Shown here piece after piece: positions 1 through 8,113 of a stretch of DNA of 64,000 nt (positions are counted from its first letter, which is position 1; each line of letters opens with the position of its first letter). Under the pieces are notes generated by a model. It saw only the letters and a program-made list of their open reading frames with translations. It was not told where the DNA came from and made no database searches. The translations under genes were made by a program, and so were the position numbers. This DNA comes from Chlorobiota bacterium (GTDB lineage Bacteria; Bacteroidota; Bacteroidia; Bacteroidales; VadinHA17), in contig JAADHC010000058.1 of assembly GCA_013152085.1 (NCBI GenBank), forward strand, positions 48,501 through 112,500, given 5' to 3'.

Positions 1-103
1 CACCGAGATCATTTGTAAAACTAGCTTCAGGTGTTACTTCGCTTTCGTCTACACCTAATTTGTCAGCGATGATCGCTTTTACTTTTGCTGAAATGTCTGA
101 CAT
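1..103 (-). CDS. acpP: Acyl carrier protein (N-terminal part, cut by the window edge)
   Basis: The reverse strand from the ATG at 103 reads [20 protein letters not shown] and continues [15 protein letters not shown] up to the window edge. This is the typical first helix and loop of acyl carrier protein, the phosphopantetheine-carrying cofactor of fatty acid synthesis. The DSL serine that receives the prosthetic group lies outside the window. The gene is divergent from purN, an arrangement familiar in Bacteroidales. Only 34 codons are visible, but the match to the family start is clear. Confidence 0.9.
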   Translation of the reverse strand, partial: MSDISAKVKAIIADKLGVDESEVTPEASFTNDLG

Positions 104-149
104 GATGTTACAATTTAAGTTATTAATAAGGTTTTTCAAAAAATCTGTG

Positions 150-181
150 CAAAGAAATGCAATTCAGTAAAAAATTTCAAA
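150..181 (-). promoter_or_regulatory. Putative promoter of acpP
   Basis: On the minus strand TTTG (178-181) is followed after 20 bases by TTTCTTTG (150-157). This fits the Bacteroidota -33/-7 pattern TTTG...TAnnTTTG with one mismatch. It lies about 45 bases upstream of the acpP start codon. Confidence 0.5.
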
Positions 182-279
182 CAAATATAATTTTTTTTGT
201 CATTTTTGAATGATTCTATATGGAGAACTTATCAAATGTTATACATTATAATCCTGAATATACCTATAATACAAAGATA

Positions 280-852
280 ATGAAAAAGATAGCAATCCTT
301 GCATCCGGGTCCGGGACTAATGCCCAGAATATTATCGAATATTTTAACAAAACGTTCGATAAAAGAGTTGTTCTGGTTTGTACCAATAATCCGAATGCGT
401 TTGTCATTGAAAGGGCAAAAAAAGCAGGTGTTCCTGTTTTGATCTTTAACCGGAAAGAATGGATGGAAGAACAGGTTGTAAGGAACAGGTTGCTTAACGA
501 AAAGATTGACCTGGTGGTCCTGGCGGGGTTTTTATGGTTGATACCTGAAACGTTTATACATGCTTTTCCGCAAAGGATCATAAATATTCATCCTGCTTTA
601 CTGCCGGAGTATGGTGGGAAAGGGATGTATGGGATGCATGTGCACGAGGCCGTATTGAAGCATCATGAAAAGAGATCAGGGATTACGATTCATTACGTTA
701 ACGAGAAATATGATGCGGGGGAGATTATTTTTCAGGCGCATTGCGAGGTGCACGGTGACGATACACCGGAAAGTTTAGCAAAACGAATTCATGCCCTGGA
801 ATATCGTTATTATCCCGAGGTCATCAATCAATTACTCGACAGTATCCAGTAA
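280..852 (+). CDS. purN: Phosphoribosylglycinamide formyltransferase PurN
   Basis: The protein transfers a formyl group from 10-formyl-THF to GAR in de novo purine synthesis, in the cytoplasm. I chose the ATG at 280 (MKKIAILASGSGTN, 190 aa, a normal PurN length). An upstream in-frame ATG at 220 would add 20 residues that look unlike the family. Visible motifs are the GSGTN phosphate-binding loop at residues 10-14, the catalytic Asn102 and His104 in INIHPALLP, and Asp145 in YDAGEII. These correspond to N106/H108/D144 of the E. coli enzyme. The 3' end overlaps the convergent M23 gene by 21 bases. Identity is secure. Confidence 0.95.
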   Translation: MKKIAILASGSGTNAQNIIEYFNKTFDKRVVLVCTNNPNAFVIERAKKAGVPVLIFNRKEWMEEQVVRNRLLNEKIDLVVLAGFLWLIPETFIHAFPQRIINIHPALLPEYGGKGMYGMHVHEAVLKHHEKRSGITIHYVNEKYDAGEIIFQAHCEVHGDDTPESLAKRIHALEYRYYPEVINQLLDSIQ

Positions 853-2058
853 CTTGATCAGTACCTGTTTCAGAGAATCAAAGCGGGCTTTATTTTCCTG
901 CTTGACCGGTATAACGGGAGGTGATTTAATTCTTAACGGATCGACAGGGCTGCCATTTTTATAAAATCTGAAATCAAGGTGTGGTCCGGTAGATAATCCG
1001 GTACTTCCAACATATCCTATAATGTCCCCTTGTTTTACTTTTTTTCCGGTATACATCCCTTTAGCATATTGTCTTAAATGAAGATATCCTGTAGTGTATA
1101 TGCTGTTGTGGCGGATTTTAATTATTTTTCCTGCACCGCCGGTTTGTTTCATATAAATAACCTTTCCGTCACCAACGGTATGTACCGGTGTCCCTAAAGG
1201 TGCTGCATAATCCACTCCGGGGTGTGGCCTACGAATCCGCAGAATGGGGTGGAGTCTGCTGTATGAGAATCGTGAACTGATACGGCTGAAGCGTAACGGG
1301 GTTTTCAGAAAAGTGCGCTTGAGGCTTTCCCCGTCCAGATCAAAATAATTTTCAATGCTATCCTGGACGAACGGAATGGCATAAATGTTGGTTCCCTCAT
1401 GTGTAAACCGGGCTGCAAATATTCTGGATATACCGGTGAAGACAGAATCGATATATTCTTCTTCATAAAGTACGTCAAAGCAATCTCCCTTTTTCAGGTC
1501 AAAAAAATCGATGGTCCAGGCATAGATTTCTGAAAGTTCCAAAGCCAGTTCATACGGAAACTTTAATTCGGTGGCGGTATTCCATAAAGACGTACGAATT
1601 TCTCCATGAACAGTTCTGAAATAATAATTTGCTTTATTTTCACCTGCCCTAACATCAACAGGTTCAAAAAGTTTAATTCTGATATAATGTTTTGGATCGG
1701 GTTCGTAAATCCAATATAAAGGAATACTATCCCAAAGGTTAAGAACAATAAATTGTTTTGATCCTGACCTGATCATGGAAGGATTGAATACCTCTTTCCA
1801 TTTTTGTATTTCGCGAATCAGATAAGAATCAATATGTAAATTGTCCATAATCTGTGCAAAGGTTTGATTCTTCTTTATCATTGATTCCTCCACAATCAGT
1901 GTGTCCAGTTTGAGTCCAAATCGTTCAATTGCCGGGGTTGTAACCTTTTGTATTTTGATTTCCGGCAGATTTTCTGTAGAGGATTGTGAACAACCAATCA
2001 GCAGGGTTGTAAACAATAAAAATATACTGCTTCCACGCAAGAGACGTTTAACAATCAT
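832..2058 (-). CDS. M23-family metallopeptidase lipoprotein
   Basis: A predicted envelope peptidoglycan hydrolase of 408 aa. The N-terminus is a lipoprotein signal with a lipobox (LLIGCS, Cys at about 23). Residues about 35-250 form a LysM/OapA-like helical and beta region. The M23 (LytM) domain occupies about 255-380. Zinc-ligand positions are His279 and Asp283 (HPGVD), with His327 in the YLHL motif. The usual C-terminal HxH reads His360-Leu-Asp362 (GPHLDFRFY), so an Asp stands where the third ligand His normally is. I believe HLDFR occurs in other Bacteroidetes members, so an active enzyme is plausible. It lies directly downstream of leuS on the same strand, 27 bases away. Confidence 0.88.
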   Translation of the reverse strand: MIVKRLLRGSSIFLLFTTLLIGCSQSSTENLPEIKIQKVTTPAIERFGLKLDTLIVEESMIKKNQTFAQIMDNLHIDSYLIREIQKWKEVFNPSMIRSGSKQFIVLNLWDSIPLYWIYEPDPKHYIRIKLFEPVDVRAGENKANYYFRTVHGEIRTSLWNTATELKFPYELALELSEIYAWTIDFFDLKKGDCFDVLYEEEYIDSVFTGISRIFAARFTHEGTNIYAIPFVQDSIENYFDLDGESLKRTFLKTPLRFSRISSRFSYSRLHPILRIRRPHPGVDYAAPLGTPVHTVGDGKVIYMKQTGGAGKIIKIRHNSIYTTGYLHLRQYAKGMYTGKKVKQGDIIGYVGSTGLSTGPHLDFRFYKNGSPVDPLRIKSPPVIPVKQENKARFDSLKQVLIKLLDTVE

Positions 2059-2085
2059 AAAAACAAATTCGTATAGAGGCCGGAT

Positions 2086-5000
2086 TTATATGACAACATT
2101 AATGATTTTCCCCGGTACCACGATTATTTTTTTTACGGGTTTATTTTCAATCCACTTTAAACTTTTTTTTTCCGAAAGAATAATATCTTTTATTTTTTCC
2201 GAATCAAGATTAAGGGGTAATTCAATCTTAAACCGTAATTTTCCGTTAAAAGAAACAGGATATTCAAAAGTTTTTTCTATAAGATATTTCTCTTCACAGG
2301 CCGGGAATCGGGCAGAAGATACGGATTCAGTATATCCAAGTTTTTCCCATAATTCCTCTGCAATGTGGGGTGCATAAGAAGAAATAAGGATCACCAGGGG
2401 TTCAAGAATCTTTTTTTTGTGGCAATTCAGGTCGGTGAGTTCGTTTACGCACACCATAAATGCACTAACAGCGGTATGAAAAGAAAATCTTTCAATGTCT
2501 TCTTTAACTTTCCGGATGGTTTTATGTAAAGTCTTTAACTCCTGATCTGTTGGTTCTTCATTCGTTACAGAGAATTTATTGTCCTGATCATGGAATAATC
2601 TCCAGAGTTTTTTAATGAAACGGAAAACGCCTTCAATACCATTGGTATCCCATGGTTTTGATTGTTCTACAGGGCCGAGAAACATTTCATATAATCGTAA
2701 TGTATCCGCACCGTATTTTTCAATCAGATCATCCGGATTCTGGACATTATGTTTGGATTTTGACATTTTCTCAATTTCCCACCCGCAAACATATTTCCCA
2801 TCCTCCAGGATAAATACGGCATCCTTAAATTCCGGTCTCCAATGTCTGAATTTTTCAATATCGAGGATATCATTTTGCACAAGATTGATATCTACATAAA
2901 GAGGGGTGGAAAAAAGCTTACGATCTTTTATGTTATAAGAAACGAAAAGTGGTTTTGGCTGACGGATCTTGTGCCTGTCAAAGATGATTCCTGCTTCAGC
3001 TTTTTCAATGGCCTGTTTAATTTCCTGAATGACCGTATTATTGATTTCAATAATATCGGCTGCAGGGAGCAACAAGAGCTTTTTATTGGTTTTATTTATA
3101 TAATCCTTATAGAAGGATTCCAGTTTTTTTAACTTTTCCTGTGTTTTAATTTCTATGATCAGGTTTGCTTTTTTATAGAAGAAATCAAATTTACGATGGC
3201 CATCCCGGTAATCTTTGATAACATTATCTGCTTCACCCAGTTCTTTAATCTTTTCCCAAAGAAGATACTCTGCATACTTTTCAGGATTCACCCGGTAGAC
3301 AAAGTTTGACCTTCCCTGAATTTTTCCTTGATTTATAAGCTTTTGAAAAGGTTCATCCATACAAGCAATACCCAGGTCATAGAGGAATTTATTCCAGAAT
3401 CTTGAATAAATAAGATGGCCGGTAGCATGTTCATCACCTCCCACGTACAAATCTACATTCTGCCAATACTGATTTGCTTCAGGAGAAAAGTAGGCTTCAT
3501 CATTATGTGGATCCATATATCTTAAGTAGTAACCGCTGGACCCTGCGAACCCTGGCATAGTGCTGGTTTCGAGAGGATAGCCGTCGGGAGATGTCCAGTT
3601 CCTGGCTCTGGCCAGGGGTGGTTCACCGCTCTCGGTGGGGAGGTATTTATCCACTTCCGGCAATTCGAGAGGCAGGAGACTTTCATCAAGGGGATAAGGG
3701 ATATTATCTTTATAATAAATCGGGAATGGTTCTCCCCAATAGCGTTGTCTGCTAAAAATAGCATCCCTGAGCCTGTAATTTACTTCCCCATAACCGGCGT
3801 TTTTACTTTCAAGAAACCTGATTGTTTTGGTAATGGCTTCTTTAACAGGCAGATTGTCCAGGAATCCGCTATTGATCATAAAACCTTCTTTTGAATCGTA
3901 AGCATCTTCCCAGTCCTTGATATTTTCTGTTATTCCCTTACTTTTTGTCACAACCTGTAATATGGGAAGATCAAAGTACCGTGCAAAGGCAAAGTCACGG
4001 GAGTCATGCGCAGGGACAGCCATGATGGCTCCTGTACCATATCCTGCAAGAACATATTCTGCTATCCATATGGGGATTTGTTTTCCATTTACAGGGTTGA
4101 TCCCATACGCACCTGTGAAAACGCCGGTTATGGTTTTAACATCAGCAATACGGTCCCGTTCCGATCGGTTGATTGCTTTTTTGATATAAGCGCTGACTTC
4201 ATATTTCCGTTCTTTTACTGTAATTTTTTCAGCCAGGTAATGTTCGGGTGCCAGGACCATAAATGTTGCTCCGAACAATGTATCGGGCCGGGTAGTGAAA
4301 ACCTCCAGTTTTTCTTCGAAACCTTTGATATTGAAATATACCACGGCTCCTTCAGATCTTCCGATCCAGTTTTTCTGTACTTCTTTGATGGAATCGGTCC
4401 AGTCGATTTTTTCCAGGCCGTCAAGTAGTCGTTGGGCATAAGCGGTAATGCGTAAAGCCCATTGTTTCATTTTTTTTCTTTCGACAAGATATCCCCCGCG
4501 TTCAGAAAAACCATCCTTTACTTCGTCATTAGCCAGAACCGTTCCCAACTCGGGACACCAGTTCACCCATGTTTCGGAAAGGTAGGCAAGCCGGTAGTTC
4601 ATCAGAATATTTTGCTGCTGTTGTTCACTAAACGAGTTCCATTGGTCAGCATCAAAATCATTTTCCTGTGTACAGCTGGCATTGATATTTTTATTACCTT
4701 CTTTTTCAAAGATATGAACCAGGTTCGTGATGGGCTCGGCTTTCCGGGTTTCGTTATTATACCAGGACTGGAACAATTGAATAAAAGTCCATTGTGTCCA
4801 TTTATAATATTTAGGATCACACGTCATTACTTCTCTGTCCCAATCAAAAGAAAAACCAAGTTTTATAAGTTGTTCCCGGTACTTTTTAATATTTTTTTCG
4901 GTAGTAACAGCCGGATGTGTTCCTGTTTGTATGGCATATTGTTCAGCGGGTAGTCCGTAAGCATCGAATCCCATAGGGTGCAGGACATTAAATCCCAATA

Positions 5001-5199
5001 AGCGTTTATAGCGTGCGTAAATATCCGAAGCAATATAACCCAGCGGGTGTCCGACATGTAATCCTGCACCGGAAGGATACGGGAACATATCCAGCACATA
5101 AAATTTTGGGCGGTTCGGATCAATATCAGTTTTGAACGTTTTGTTTTTTTCCCAGAACTTTTGCCACTTACGTTCCACGTTTCTGAACGGATATTCCAT
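2086..5199 (-). CDS. leuS: Leucyl-tRNA synthetase with an inserted PD-(D/E)XK-like domain
   Basis: A class I aminoacyl-tRNA synthetase that charges tRNA-Leu. The start is the ATG at 5199 ([12 protein letters not shown], 1037 aa); longer readings begin at a TTG. The HIGH motif is HVGH in [12 protein letters not shown] at about residue 48. The CP1 editing domain spans about 240-420 and keeps the T-rich FTTRPDT and the AVPAHDSRD motif. The KMSKS loop is at 811-815. Bacteroidetes LeuRS is about 940 residues as I recall it, so this copy is roughly 95 longer. The extra length is a single block at about 638-749, between SNFVYRV and [10 protein letters not shown], described as a separate feature. All synthetase motifs around it are intact and the frame is open, so an active enzyme is likely. 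Confidence 0.95.
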   Translation of the reverse strand: MEYPFRNVERKWQKFWEKNKTFKTDIDPNRPKFYVLDMFPYPSGAGLHVGHPLGYIASDIYARYKRLLGFNVLHPMGFDAYGLPAEQYAIQTGTHPAVTTEKNIKKYREQLIKLGFSFDWDREVMTCDPKYYKWTQWTFIQLFQSWYNNETRKAEPITNLVHIFEKEGNKNINASCTQENDFDADQWNSFSEQQQQNILMNYRLAYLSETWVNWCPELGTVLANDEVKDGFSERGGYLVERKKMKQWALRITAYAQRLLDGLEKIDWTDSIKEVQKNWIGRSEGAVVYFNIKGFEEKLEVFTTRPDTLFGATFMVLAPEHYLAEKITVKERKYEVSAYIKKAINRSERDRIADVKTITGVFTGAYGINPVNGKQIPIWIAEYVLAGYGTGAIMAVPAHDSRDFAFARYFDLPILQVVTKSKGITENIKDWEDAYDSKEGFMINSGFLDNLPVKEAITKTIRFLESKNAGYGEVNYRLRDAIFSRQRYWGEPFPIYYKDNIPYPLDESLLPLELPEVDKYLPTESGEPPLARARNWTSPDGYPLETSTMPGFAGSSGYYLRYMDPHNDEAYFSPEANQYWQNVDLYVGGDEHATGHLIYSRFWNKFLYDLGIACMDEPFQKLINQGKIQGRSNFVYRVNPEKYAEYLLWEKIKELGEADNVIKDYRDGHRKFDFFYKKANLIIEIKTQEKLKKLESFYKDYINKTNKKLLLLPAADIIEINNTVIQEIKQAIEKAEAGIIFDRHKIRQPKPLFVSYNIKDRKLFSTPLYVDINLVQNDILDIEKFRHWRPEFKDAVFILEDGKYVCGWEIEKMSKSKHNVQNPDDLIEKYGADTLRLYEMFLGPVEQSKPWDTNGIEGVFRFIKKLWRLFHDQDNKFSVTNEEPTDQELKTLHKTIRKVKEDIERFSFHTAVSAFMVCVNELTDLNCHKKKILEPLVILISSYAPHIAEELWEKLGYTESVSSARFPACEEKYLIEKTFEYPVSFNGKLRFKIELPLNLDSEKIKDIILSEKKSLKWIENKPVKKIIVVPGKIINVVI
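2953..3288 (-). other. In-frame DUF559-like PD-(D/E)XK domain insert within LeuRS
   Basis: This is about 112 codons of leuS, residues 638-749 in ATG numbering, with no counterpart in LeuRS as I know it. It opens with [14 protein letters not shown], like the ExxLW helix of DUF559/MTES_1575 proteins. It continues with RKFDFFY (Asp672) and NLIIEIKT (Glu683, Lys685), matching the D...ExK core of a PD-(D/E)XK nuclease. It ends with a [13 protein letters not shown] strand and a [10 protein letters not shown] helix, as in the DUF559 C-terminus. The ends lack an intein Cys/Ser start or a His-Asn end, so it should stay in the mature enzyme. It is lysine- and AT-rich compared with the flanks. The nuclease assignment is by pattern only. 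Confidence 0.72.
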
Positions 5200-5322
5200 A
5201 GTCAATTCTTTTCCTGAATATGATAAAATCAGAATGCGAAAATAGGAAAAGTTACGCAAAGGTAACGGCCAAACCGTAACGGATTCTTTATAGAGATGAA
5301 AATGTTTACGGGAAATCCCTGA

Positions 5323-5356
5323 TTTGGTCTGTCTGAAGAATTATTTATTAAATTTG
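5323..5356 (+). promoter_or_regulatory. Putative promoter of tRNA-Arg
   Basis: TTTG at 5323-5326 and TAAATTTG at 5349-5356, 22 bases apart, match the Bacteroidota consensus. The expected start of transcription lies a few bases upstream of the tRNA at 5375. Confidence 0.6.
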
Positions 5357-5374
5357 TCCCGGAATTTTCCGACT

Positions 5375-5448
5375 GGTCCCGTAGTTCAATTGGATAGAAT
5401 GTCAGATTCCGGTTCTGAAGGTTGTGGGTTCGAGTCCCGCCGGGATCA
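5375..5448 (+). tRNA. tRNA-Arg (anticodon CCG)
   Basis: A 74-nt cloverleaf. The acceptor stem GGTCCCG/CGGGATC pairs with one G-T wobble. The D-arm contains GTTCAATTGGATAGAAT. The anticodon stem TCAGA/TCTGA closes a TTCCGGT loop with anticodon CCG, decoding CGG. The T-arm is GTGGG-TTCGAGT-CCCGC and the discriminator is A. The 3' CCA is not fully encoded. It is followed directly by a hairpin terminator. Confidence 0.96.
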
Positions 5449-5459
5449 CAATAAAAAAT

Positions 5460-5491
5460 AAGGTGTTCACCGATGAACACCTTATTTTTTT
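5460..5491. terminator. Bidirectional hairpin terminator between tRNA-Arg and the exbD operon
   Basis: A perfect 10-bp inverted repeat, AAGGTGTTCA (5460-5469) and TGAACACCTT (5474-5483), closes a CCGA loop. It is followed by ATTTTTTT on the plus strand and has an A-tract on the other side that reads as a U-tract on the minus strand. It can therefore end both the tRNA-Arg transcript and the convergent exbB-exbD operon, whose last stop is at 5507. Confidence 0.85.
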
Positions 5492-5506
5492 CATGAAAAA
5501 ATCTAT

Positions 5507-5980
5507 TTATTTCAGTTTCTCGACTTTTAAGGATGAGTAACTGATTTTCAATGCATTTGCACGGCGTAAGGCTTGTTTAATGTCTGTAACGATACCCATT
5601 TTGGTATTTTCATCTACTTTAAGAGATACGGTTAGTTTGTTTCGGTCAGCTTCGTTGAGGGCATCTTTTTCCTGTGCAATAAAATCCTGTATGTCCGGGA
5701 CCTCTTTAAACTGGTCGTTAAGTTGTACCCGGGGTTCGGTTCCATACAATTTCTGAAAACGTACCAGAGGTTTTCCAATATAGATATAGGAAACCAGTGA
5801 TTTTTTTTCCAGTTTTTTAGCCTCAGTAGCTTCAGGTACCCTGATATTGACCTTCAGGTCGACTTCACGCATAACAGTTGTAACCATGAAAAAGAACAAC
5901 AACATAAAGACAATATCAGGAAGTGAAGCGGTATTAATCTCTCCAACTGAGTAATCTTTTTTACGTTTAAACTTTGCCAT
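5507..5980 (-). CDS. exbD: ExbD/TolR-family biopolymer transport protein (second copy)
   Basis: A 157-aa inner membrane protein of the TonB/Tol energy-transduction complex. There is a short cytoplasmic basic N-terminus, one membrane span at about 20-40, and a periplasmic ExbD domain. The conserved proton-path Asp is Asp22 in SLPDIVFMLLFFFMVTT. It is the last gene of the exbB-membrane protein-exbD-exbD operon, 2 bases after the preceding exbD. Two different exbD genes are common in Bacteroidetes. No tonB follows; the operon ends at the hairpin at 5460-5491. Which TonB it serves cannot be seen here. Confidence 0.92.
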   Translation of the reverse strand: MAKFKRKKDYSVGEINTASLPDIVFMLLFFFMVTTVMREVDLKVNIRVPEATEAKKLEKKSLVSYIYIGKPLVRFQKLYGTEPRVQLNDQFKEVPDIQDFIAQEKDALNEADRNKLTVSLKVDENTKMGIVTDIKQALRRANALKISYSSLKVEKLK

Positions 5981-5982
5981 AA

Positions 5983-6564
5983 TTATTTTGCTCCTCCAAC
6001 ATTTTTGGGTTCGGCTTCAGAGATTACCGCAGGATAATACTTTTTAACGGCATCCTGCTTGTCCTTATCAAGATCTTTATACGGGACGCCAAACTGTCTC
6101 ATTGACAATTCATTCCGAAGTTCATCCTTTGCGGCAATCAGTTCATTTTGCACTTTTATGTAAGTGCCGTACGATGTTCCCCGGTCGTTTTGCAAAGAAA
6201 TTACCGGGTTTTTGGTTACAAACACCCGTCCGAAAAATGGGATTTCCTTCCATTCTTTTTCCGGGAGGTCATCCCGGTTATCCGGATTGGCAATAAAATC
6301 TCTGGCAGCCGCCCGTAACTGATGGATGTCCATACGTTTATTTTCGACCAGCAGATCGTTGTTTTTATTAATCAGAACAACAAAGACATTACGTTCTTTA
6401 ATTTTGTCATTTTTTTGTTGCTGATTTTTTTCCGGCATAGGAGGGAGCATCCTTAAAAGGCCTGTGTCCACATCCATGGTTGTTGTTACCAGAAAGAAGA
6501 TCAGCAGAAGGAAAGCAATGTCAGCCATTGATCCTGCATTGATCGGTTGTAGTTTGCGTGCCAT
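5983..6564 (-). CDS. exbD: ExbD/TolR-family biopolymer transport protein (first copy, long)
   Basis: A 193-aa ExbD homologue with a single membrane span at about 12-29. The conserved Asp15 sits in GSMADIAFLLLIFFLVTTTMDVD. The periplasmic part is longer than in the downstream ExbD and includes a charged stretch (KNQQQKNDKIKER) and a lysine-rich tail. It is separated from the next exbD by 2 bases and from the upstream membrane protein gene by about 23 bases, so the four genes are probably co-transcribed. It would couple proton flow through ExbB to a TonB-like protein in the periplasm. Confidence 0.92.
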   Translation of the reverse strand: MARKLQPINAGSMADIAFLLLIFFLVTTTMDVDTGLLRMLPPMPEKNQQQKNDKIKERNVFVVLINKNNDLLVENKRMDIHQLRAAARDFIANPDNRDDLPEKEWKEIPFFGRVFVTKNPVISLQNDRGTSYGTYIKVQNELIAAKDELRNELSMRQFGVPYKDLDKDKQDAVKKYYPAVISEAEPKNVGGAK

Positions 6565-6587
6565 AGTAAATCAAGAAATTAAATATC

Positions 6588-7046
6588 CTATTTAAAAATC
6601 TTGGCTATCTCAACATAAAAAATGGCGAGGATGGCCAGTACGGCAAGTATATACGCTGCATTGAGGCCGGTCCCTACCCATTTAATAACAGAAGGAATAT
6701 TTCCAGAGCCTTCATATCCCGGCATATTCAAGGGAGTGTCAGAGGCAAGAAAGTATCCTGCAACAAAAACAACGCCTATGAATAGGACAGATATCAATCC
6801 TTTTTTTGCGTTAGCGGGGTTAGCAATAACGTTGATTATAGAGAAAACCAAAGTAATTACAAGCGTAATCCCAAAAAGGACATAAGCCCACGTCAGCATC
6901 GCATTTGTAACAACAGGTTCCTGAATATTTGTTCCTTCTGTTCCGGGAACAACTTTCCCGAGATAAAAAAAGACTCCAAACACTACAGAAATCCCGAGAA
7001 GTACCCAAAGGATGATATTAACAATTTTATTAATTCTATCAGACAT
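6588..7046 (-). CDS. Small polytopic membrane protein of the exbBD operon
   Basis: A 152-aa protein with about four hydrophobic segments: about 8-28 (IVNIILWVLLGISVVFGVFF), 50-70, 84-103 and 125-148. I recognise no catalytic motif. It lies between exbB (11 bases upstream) and exbD (about 23 bases downstream), in the position usually held by an uncharacterised membrane protein in Bacteroidetes exb operons. A role as an accessory subunit of the ExbB/ExbD motor is inferred from position only. Confidence 0.8.
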   Translation of the reverse strand: MSDRINKIVNIILWVLLGISVVFGVFFYLGKVVPGTEGTNIQEPVVTNAMLTWAYVLFGITLVITLVFSIINVIANPANAKKGLISVLFIGVVFVAGYFLASDTPLNMPGYEGSGNIPSVIKWVGTGLNAAYILAVLAILAIFYVEIAKIFK

Positions 7047-7057
7047 GGTAAGTCCTT

Positions 7058-7885
7058 TTATTTTTTAGCATTAAACTTCACTAACATATCGATCAGGGAG
7101 ATGGAAGAATCTTCCATGGAATTTACAATACTATCAATTTTAGACAGGATATAATTGTAAAAAATCTGGAGGATAATGGCAATAATAAGACCGGTAACGG
7201 TAGTGATCAAAGCGACCATAATACCACCGGCGACAAGTTGTGCGGATACTGTTCCGGCAACCCGGATCTTATCAAAAGCATCAATCATCCCGATAACGGT
7301 TCCCATAAATCCGAGCATTGGGGCGATAGCGATAAACAGCGATATCCAGGAGAGGTTTTTTTCAAGTAATCCCATTTGGACACTGCCATACGAAACAACA
7401 GACTTTTCAGCCATTTCGACACCTTCATGCGCACGGTCAAGTCCCTGATAAAAAATACTTGCCACAGGTCCCCGTGTATTACGGCAAACCTCTTTTGCAG
7501 CGTCGATACCACCGGTTTCAAGAGCATCTTCGATCTTTTTCAATAGTTTATCCGTATTTGTGGTGGCGAGATTGAGATAAATAATTCTCTCAATGGCCAA
7601 TGCCAGACCAAAAATAAGGGTAAGCAAAAGAGCACCCATAAAACCTGCGCCCCCCTCAATAAATTTGGCCTTAATTTGTTTCAAAAGAACTCCTCCTTTT
7701 TCTTCACCACCTGTAGCCGCTGGTTGTTCTGTTGGTGTAGCAGCTTGGGCTGTGTCGACTGCAGAGGAATCCATAACCTGCTCAACGGCTGTTGAATCTG
7801 AAGATTCTACCTGAGCTACAGCAATTTTAGATGCCCCGAAACCAAGCATCCCGATAACCGCAACAAATGCAAATAGTTTTTTCAT
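7058..7885 (-). CDS. exbB: MotA/TolQ/ExbB proton channel family protein with N-terminal extension
   Basis: A 275-aa ExbB-like channel subunit. The N-terminus is a signal-like segment (MKKLFAFVAVIGMLGFGA) followed by a Ser/Thr/Ala/Pro-rich spacer to about residue 65. The ExbB core follows: a first span at about 78-100 (GGAGFMGALLLTLIFGLALAI), a cytoplasmic helical loop, and two C-terminal spans at about 175-205 and 215-245. The latter contain the family stretch APMLGFMGTVIGMIDAF. It is the first gene of the exb operon. The N-terminal extension is common in Bacteroidetes ExbB proteins. Confidence 0.92.
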   Translation of the reverse strand: MKKLFAFVAVIGMLGFGASKIAVAQVESSDSTAVEQVMDSSAVDTAQAATPTEQPAATGGEEKGGVLLKQIKAKFIEGGAGFMGALLLTLIFGLALAIERIIYLNLATTNTDKLLKKIEDALETGGIDAAKEVCRNTRGPVASIFYQGLDRAHEGVEMAEKSVVSYGSVQMGLLEKNLSWISLFIAIAPMLGFMGTVIGMIDAFDKIRVAGTVSAQLVAGGIMVALITTVTGLIIAIILQIFYNYILSKIDSIVNSMEDSSISLIDMLVKFNAKK

Positions 7886-7923
7886 GATGAAAGTGTTACT
7901 TTTAGTTAATAAAAAATGTTCTG

Positions 7924-7930
7924 CAAAGTA
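7924..7930 (-). promoter_or_regulatory. Putative -7 element of the exb operon
   Basis: Minus-strand TACTTTG, a TAnTTTG variant of the Bacteroidota -7 box, lies about 40 bases upstream of exbB. A TTGG sequence is about 20 bases further upstream. The match is imperfect. Confidence 0.4.
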
Positions 7931-7962
7931 TTAAAATTTATTTAAAAAATCCAATTTTTTTG

Positions 7963-8052
7963 CGGAGAGGAAGGGATTCGAACCCTTGGTACTGTTCCAC
8001 ACAGCACACACGCTTTCCAGGCGTGCACCTTCGACCGCTCGGTCACCTCTCC
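7963..8052 (-). tRNA. tRNA-Ser (anticodon GGA)
   Basis: A 90-nt class II tRNA on the minus strand. The acceptor stem GGAGAGG/CCTCTCC is perfect. The anticodon stem CACGC/GCGTG closes the loop CTGGAAA with anticodon GGA (Ser, decoding UCC/UCU). A long variable arm (TGTGCTGTGTGGAACAGTACC region) and the T-arm AAGGG-TTCGAAT-CCCTT follow. The discriminator is G, as usual for serine tRNAs. CCA is not encoded in full. Confidence 0.96.
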
Positions 8053-8113
8053 GGGAACGATGCATCATCCTTCTTCATCAGCGTGACAAATTAAGAAAAA
8101 AAAGTTGAGATAA

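Noticed and set aside
1901..2377. Plus-strand open frame of 158 codons
   Set aside because: It lies across the start of the M23 gene and the end of leuS on the opposite strand and shows no protein-like pattern.
2953..3288. Intein inside leuS
   Set aside because: No Cys/Ser/Thr at the start, no His-Asn at the end and no following Cys/Ser/Thr at the junctions, and the block is short for an intein. An in-frame retained domain fits better.
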